NCBI GenBank assembly: GCA_017617475.1
Contig: JAFZWC010000082.1
Span: 8,338 to 72,337 of the forward strand
Origin: Bacteroidales bacterium
GTDB taxonomy: Bacteria > Bacteroidota > Bacteroidia > Bacteroidales > UBA932
DNA length: 64,000 nt
Direction: 5' to 3'
Made by a program: the position numbers and the translations under genes. This document shows, one piece after another, positions 60,587 to 64,000 of this stretch. The notes under the pieces were generated by a model. It was given only the letters and a program-made list of their open reading frames with translations. It had not been told where the DNA came from and did no database searches. Every line of letters starts with the position of its first letter. The first letter of the stretch is position 1.

Positions 60587-61207
60587 ATGAAAAAAATCAT
60601 CGTTATTGTCGCCGCCCTGCTGCTGGGCTTCCAGGCCAATGCTCAGATTATTGCCGACGGCGGTCTTATTGTGGCTTTCGAGAAGACGAGAAATGATCTG
60701 GGATTTTCTCATCCCTCCAACATGTTTGGCGCCTATGCCGGAGCCAAATACTATTACAATCTGGATGACCTCGTAGACGGTCTGGCCGTACTGCCCGGCG
60801 CCAACCTTTCCGTACTCTTCGGCCGTCACTGGGACTGGCACGACGTTAAAGTAAGCGAACTCGCCCTTAACATCCCCCTCCAGGCCAGCTACACCTATGA
60901 ACTCAATGAGCATCTCAAGGTATTTGGCCAAACGGGTCCTACCCTGCAGTTAGCCCTTTCCTACAAAGCCAAGGACCCGAACGGTACCGTTTATCCTTTG
61001 CTCAGGGCCGACAACAAGTTCGGTGAGTGCCGCAAGCCTTTCAACATCTATTGGGGCTTTGCCGGTGGTGTCGAGATCAACGACATGCTCCGCGTGGACT
61101 TAGGCGTTGACCTGGGTCTGCTCAATCTGAACAGGCGCCTCGAGCATGGCACCATCAACAAGATTTCTCGCACCTACCTGCACCTGGGCGTAGGATACCT
61201 CTTCTAG
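60587..61207 (+). CDS. Outer-membrane beta-barrel protein
   Basis: A 206-residue exported protein (signal peptide ends QANAQ) with alternating beta strands and a C-terminal Phe (YLHLGVGYLF), as in small porin-like barrels of the OmpX/PorT type. It resembles the next gene in signal peptide, length and strand pattern, so the two may be paralogues from a tandem duplication. The stop TAG is followed by a palindromic repeat fragment (AGATTCT...GAATGACA), then a terminator. Confidence 0.75.
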   Translation: MKKIIVIVAALLLGFQANAQIIADGGLIVAFEKTRNDLGFSHPSNMFGAYAGAKYYYNLDDLVDGLAVLPGANLSVLFGRHWDWHDVKVSELALNIPLQASYTYELNEHLKVFGQTGPTLQLALSYKAKDPNGTVYPLLRADNKFGECRKPFNIYWGFAGGVEINDMLRVDLGVDLGLLNLNRRLEHGTINKISRTYLHLGVGYLF

Positions 61208-61230
61208 AGATTCTAAAGTCAGAATGACAT
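61205..61230 (+). repeat. Short palindromic repeat copy abutting a stop codon
   Basis: TAG-AGATTCTAAAGTCAGAATGACA; a shortened tip variant of the repeat family, starting at the stop of the barrel gene. Confidence 0.65.
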
Positions 61231-61232
61231 AC

Positions 61233-61263
61233 CCTCCGGGCCATAAAGTCCGGAGGTTTTTTT
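61233..61263 (+). terminator. Rho-independent terminator
   Basis: Arms CCTCCGG / CCGGAGG around a 10-nt loop, followed by seven T. Confidence 0.85.
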
Positions 61264-61348
61264 GTGGCCGGCACTGTCAAAAGGTCGAATTGTTTAGCCC
61301 AAAATAACAAATTTTCAGACAGTGTTCACCCTTTTGATAATTTAATAC

Positions 61349-61356
61349 TATCTTTG
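61349..61356 (+). promoter_or_regulatory. -7 box (TATCTTTG)
   Basis: Exact consensus, 28 nt before ATG 61385. Confidence 0.65.
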
Positions 61357-61384
61357 CGGCTGGAAAACAACTACTTTATATACT

Positions 61385-62026
61385 ATGAAAAAGGTTTTTG
61401 CAACTCTTCTGGCAGCATCTCTGATGCTCATCGGCATCCAGGCCAACGCACAGCTCGTTCCCGGAGCCGGTTATCTTTACGCTTCTGAAAAGACGGGTAA
61501 CTCCGACGCCGTTGCCCATCATGGTTTCTACCTGGGCGCCAGCTACAACGTGCCCATCGTCGCCGGTCTGGGCGTAGCCCCCGGCCTCTATGTGGACATG
61601 CTCGCATACGGCAAATCCGCTTCCAACGGCGGTTCCGTGGCCAACTACTATGTAGCCGGCAGCTACCGTGAGTTTGCCGTGAACGTTCCCATCAACGTGA
61701 ACTACAAGTACAGCTTTGGCAACGCTGCCATCATGGTCTTCGCAGGCCCCACCTTCCAGGTAGGTATTGCCAGCACCACCACCGTCACCGGTAATGTTTC
61801 TGTTCTGGGCATCAATTTCAGCGATGGCGGCAAGTACAATCACTACGACAGCGACAAGGGTGACCGCAACCGTTTCAACATGAGTGTGGGTGGTGGCATC
61901 GGCTTCCAGGCCGGCGACATTCTCTTCACCGTGGGTTACGACCGCAGCCTGCTGAACTACGCCAAGAGCGACAACTACACCACCAGCCGCAACTACATCA
62001 AGGCCGGTATCAACTTCGCCTTCTAA
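61385..62026 (+). CDS. Outer-membrane beta-barrel protein (paralogue of the preceding gene)
   Basis: A 213-residue exported protein (signal peptide ends QANAQ) with eight to ten predicted beta strands (LGASYNVPIVAGLGVAPGLYVD) and a C-terminal Phe (GINFAF). It is an OmpA/OmpX-like barrel of unknown function. Its own promoter (61349) and terminator (62068) make it a single unit, and strongly biased GC-rich codons suggest high expression. Confidence 0.78.
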   Translation: MKKVFATLLAASLMLIGIQANAQLVPGAGYLYASEKTGNSDAVAHHGFYLGASYNVPIVAGLGVAPGLYVDMLAYGKSASNGGSVANYYVAGSYREFAVNVPINVNYKYSFGNAAIMVFAGPTFQVGIASTTTVTGNVSVLGINFSDGGKYNHYDSDKGDRNRFNMSVGGGIGFQAGDILFTVGYDRSLLNYAKSDNYTTSRNYIKAGINFAF

Positions 62027-62067
62027 TTGCGTGGGCGTAAGGGGCTGAACCCCTGCACTTTAACGAA

Positions 62068-62104
62068 TTACCCCTGGGTTAAATAGCCCAGGGGTAATTG
62101 TTTA
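62068..62104. terminator. Bidirectional terminator
   Basis: Perfect 11-bp arms TTACCCCTGGG / CCCAGGGGTAA, between converging genes, with short T-rich tail TTGTTTA. Confidence 0.8.
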
Positions 62105-62137
62105 TAATGCAGAATCACAGGAACTTGCGTTCACAGA

Positions 62138-62980
62138 CTACTTTATATTGATAAACGGAAGCGCTCCGCCGCCGTTGTACTCGGGAAGCTTGCCGTCCCA
62201 TTTCTGGATGGCGTCCTGCTGGACCAGCAAGGCGTTGAGGGAGGCGGCTACGGTGCGGTTGTAGTAGGCTTCACCGTCGGCCTTGATCTTGAGGGCCTGG
62301 GCTTCACCCTCGGCCTTGGCAATCTCGATCTTGGCGTTGGCCTCGGCTTCCTTTACCTGGTTCTCGGCACGGAGGGCGCTCTGGATGGCGGCGTTCTTGG
62401 CATCGATCATCTGACGCAGGCTTTCGGGCGGGGTAATCTGGGAGGTGAACTCCTGAACCACAAAGCCTTCGTCGCCCAGCGACAGGTCCAGCATGGCACG
62501 AACCTCCGCCTCAAACTTGGCGCGGCTGGCCATCAGTTCATCAGAAGTGTAGTTGTTGGCGGTAATGCGGTAGGCGTCGTAGATGCAAGTGCGCATGTAA
62601 CCGGACTCGATATCGGCCAGGGGCTTGCGGTATTTGGTAAAGATTTCCGTGGCCTTGTCCCGGTTCACCATGTAGGCCAGGGTGGGGTCCATGCTGAAGG
62701 TGGCGGCGTCCTTGGTGGTTACCGTGAAAGCCGGATAGTCCACGCGCTGGACATAGACGGGATAGGTGAAGATATCCGTGGTGAAGGGGTTGATGAACAC
62801 CAGACCGTTGACCGGCTGGGTAATGAGTTTGCCCTGCTCCGTGAGGGAGAATTTCTTGAACTTGATACCTACCTCGGAGTTGTCGATGAGTTTGCAGCAG
62901 CTTACGCCGCAGATGAACAGCACCAGGACGACGCTGAAAATGACGAAAAAGGTTTTGCCGGGTTTGTTAAGCGTGGACAT
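62138..62980 (-). CDS. SPFH/band-7 domain protein (prohibitin-like)
   Basis: A 280-residue protein with one N-terminal membrane segment (FFVIFSVVLVLFICGV). The band-7 domain follows (INPFTTDIFTYPVYVQRVD, TTKDAATFSMDPTLAYMVN), then a helical Ala/Glu-rich stretch (EAEANAKIEIAKAEGEAQAL) that assembles SPFH rings. Family members organise membrane microdomains or regulate proteases. It lies 72 bp after mdh, beyond a terminator. Confidence 0.85.
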   Translation of the reverse strand: MSTLNKPGKTFFVIFSVVLVLFICGVSCCKLIDNSEVGIKFKKFSLTEQGKLITQPVNGLVFINPFTTDIFTYPVYVQRVDYPAFTVTTKDAATFSMDPTLAYMVNRDKATEIFTKYRKPLADIESGYMRTCIYDAYRITANNYTSDELMASRAKFEAEVRAMLDLSLGDEGFVVQEFTSQITPPESLRQMIDAKNAAIQSALRAENQVKEAEANAKIEIAKAEGEAQALKIKADGEAYYNRTVAASLNALLVQQDAIQKWDGKLPEYNGGGALPFINIK

Positions 62981-62990
62981 AGCGGAAGGG

Positions 62991-63026
62991 TTTTAAAAAA
63001 CCCCCGGTAACTGGGTGCCGGGGGTT
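62991..63026 (-). terminator. Rho-independent terminator of mdh
   Basis: Arms AACCCCCGG / CCGGGGGTT around a 10-nt loop, followed on the minus strand by six T. It leaves only about 10 nt to the band-7 ATG. Confidence 0.8.
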
Positions 63027-63052
63027 AAGGATTTATAAGGGCCGATAACGGC

Positions 63053-64000
63053 TTAGAGGTTGGCGTTCTCCTTCTTCCAGTCGGCCACGGCGGGAACGAT
63101 GCCGAGGGTAACGATCTCGTCGCGCATCTTTACGAGGTGCTCGTAGGAAGCCTGGAGGGCAGCCATTTCTTCGGCGGTACCCTGAGGGTTGGTGAAGTGG
63201 CAGCCGGTGGCGTCAATGACAGTGGGCATAGCCATCATCACGTTCTTGTACTCGGCGTTGTTCACATAGGTGCCGGCGGGCCATTCGAACTTCTGGCCAC
63301 CCATAGCAGCCTCGATCATCTTCACAGCCTGGTAAGCGGGGCTCTGGAAGGAGCTGCGGCCACGGAGCTTGATGATGTTGGAACCACCCTGGATGGTGTT
63401 GTGCTTGATTTCTTCGAAGCGCTCGGCGCTCAGACCCATCTCTGAGAGGGGCTTGCCGTCAATCTTCACATGAGAAGCGAACACAGCCATGGCCTCACCG
63501 TGACCGCCGTAGGTGCGGGCACCGGTGACCTTGTACTGGGGCACGTTGAATTCCTGGGCCAGGGCTTCCTGCAGACGGGTGCTGTCAAGGGCGGCGAGGG
63601 AAGTGAGCTGGCTGGGCTTCAGACCGGAGTGGATGAGGGCGGTGAGAGCGGTCACATCGGCCGGGTTGAAGATAACCACCACGAACTTGGCGTCGGGGCA
63701 GTACTTCTTGATGTTGTCACCGAATTCGGCGGCAATCTGGCAGTTGCCCTTCAGGAGGTCTTCACGGGTCATGCCGTCCTTGCGGGGTGCACCACCGGAA
63801 GAGATGATGTACTTGGCATCCTTGAAGGCTACGGCGGGGTCGATGGTGGCGGTGAGGTTGATACCCTCGAATGCGCAGTGGTCCATCTCGGCCAGGACAC
63901 CCTTGAGGCCGGGCTCAAAGATATCGTACAGGCAAATGTTGGGAGTAAGACCAAGCATAGCGGCGGTCTGGACCATGTTGGAACCGATCATACCGGCAGC
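63053..64000 (-). CDS. mdh: Malate dehydrogenase, N terminus outside window
   Basis: The frame runs off the right edge in phase (AAGMIGSN is read across 63980-64000, the NAD-binding motif of the family). About 315 of an expected 330 residues are present. Catalytic elements: GGAPRKDGMTREDLLKGN (substrate and NAD loop), VVIFNPAD, LDSTRLQEAL (Arg) and GARTYGGHGEAMAVF (catalytic His). It resembles the Bacteroidales malate dehydrogenase type with the conserved YGGHG. It oxidises malate to oxaloacetate. Confidence 0.93.
   Translation of the reverse strand, partial: AAGMIGSNMVQTAAMLGLTPNICLYDIFEPGLKGVLAEMDHCAFEGINLTATIDPAVAFKDAKYIISSGGAPRKDGMTREDLLKGNCQIAAEFGDNIKKYCPDAKFVVVIFNPADVTALTALIHSGLKPSQLTSLAALDSTRLQEALAQEFNVPQYKVTGARTYGGHGEAMAVFASHVKIDGKPLSEMGLSAERFEEIKHNTIQGGSNIIKLRGRSSFQSPAYQAVKMIEAAMGGQKFEWPAGTYVNNAEYKNVMMAMPTVIDATGCHFTNPQGTAEEMAALQASYEHLVKMRDEIVTLGIVPAVADWKKENANL

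Overview
This window is a gene-dense chromosomal segment from a member of the Bacteroidota, most likely order Bacteroidales and a fairly high-GC lineage. Three observations support this. The promoter motif TAnnTTTG (the Bacteroidota -7 box) sits in front of more than twenty genes. There are several Bacteroidales-type families: an OstA-like protein with SurA-like foldases, fimbrillin-like lipoproteins, an M64 peptidase, a FeoA-FeoB fusion and DUF2490. Shine-Dalgarno sequences are rarely obvious. The genus cannot be fixed from the sequence alone. Most genes look like housekeeping genes, with small accessory islands between them.

Layout. 1-10.7 kb: the 3' end of argH converges on a minus-strand run made of a SurA-like lipoprotein, a SurA-like foldase, an OstA-like LPS-transport protein, galE, an OPT transporter, pepT and a geranylgeranyl-reductase-like flavoprotein. 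10.7-14.1 kb: dacB, divergent from ykvA-capA, then tRNA-Met and tRNA-Gln. 14.2-20.4 kb: a phosphate-themed locus. A Na/Pi cotransporter-PhoU protein carries an OmpR/PhoB-type DNA-binding domain at its C terminus. It is divergent from a carbohydrate-binding lipoprotein, a VTC (polyphosphate-polymerase-type) protein, a DUF4956 membrane protein and a DUF2490 outer-membrane protein. 20.4-28.6 kb: ispF, a fimbrillin-like lipoprotein, a Bro-N antirepressor-like gene between direct repeats, a GH3 glucosidase with a PA14-phosphoesterase lipoprotein, and an unrecognised membrane-anchored protein. 28.7-35.1 kb: a tight seven-gene minus-strand operon (small membrane protein, mutL, rhomboid, EEP nuclease, tsaC, tlpA-like, radA). 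35.2-38.8 kb: an accessory pair, a multidomain M64 metallopeptidase lipoprotein and a lipoprotein with three near-identical Big2 repeats. 39-50.9 kb: a metal P-type ATPase, YhhN protein, rsmE, comF, an esterase, fabG, nhaA, ahcY, pepP, DUF456 and OmpA-like genes. 50.9-51.6 kb: a non-housekeeping patch bounded by a duplication of the guaB 3' end and holding a decayed ORF6N-type gene. 51.5-64 kb: guaB, apt, a hemerythrin-LuxR regulator, nhaC, queH, feoAB, an acyltransferase, two outer-membrane beta-barrels, a band-7 protein and a 5'-truncated mdh.

The most interesting observations are five. (1) The transporter-PhoU-winged-helix fusion next to the VTC/DUF4956 cluster looks like a candidate membrane-bound phosphate-sensing regulator. 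(2) A family of short palindromic repeats abuts stop codons in one orientation and has also entered the reading frames of rsmE and mutL. (3) A 35-bp guaB-tail duplication brackets an antirepressor remnant. (4) A shared 17-bp palindrome class lies inside two antirepressor-type genes. (5) Many -7 boxes lie 4-7 nt before the ATG, which predicts leaderless or nearly leaderless mRNAs.
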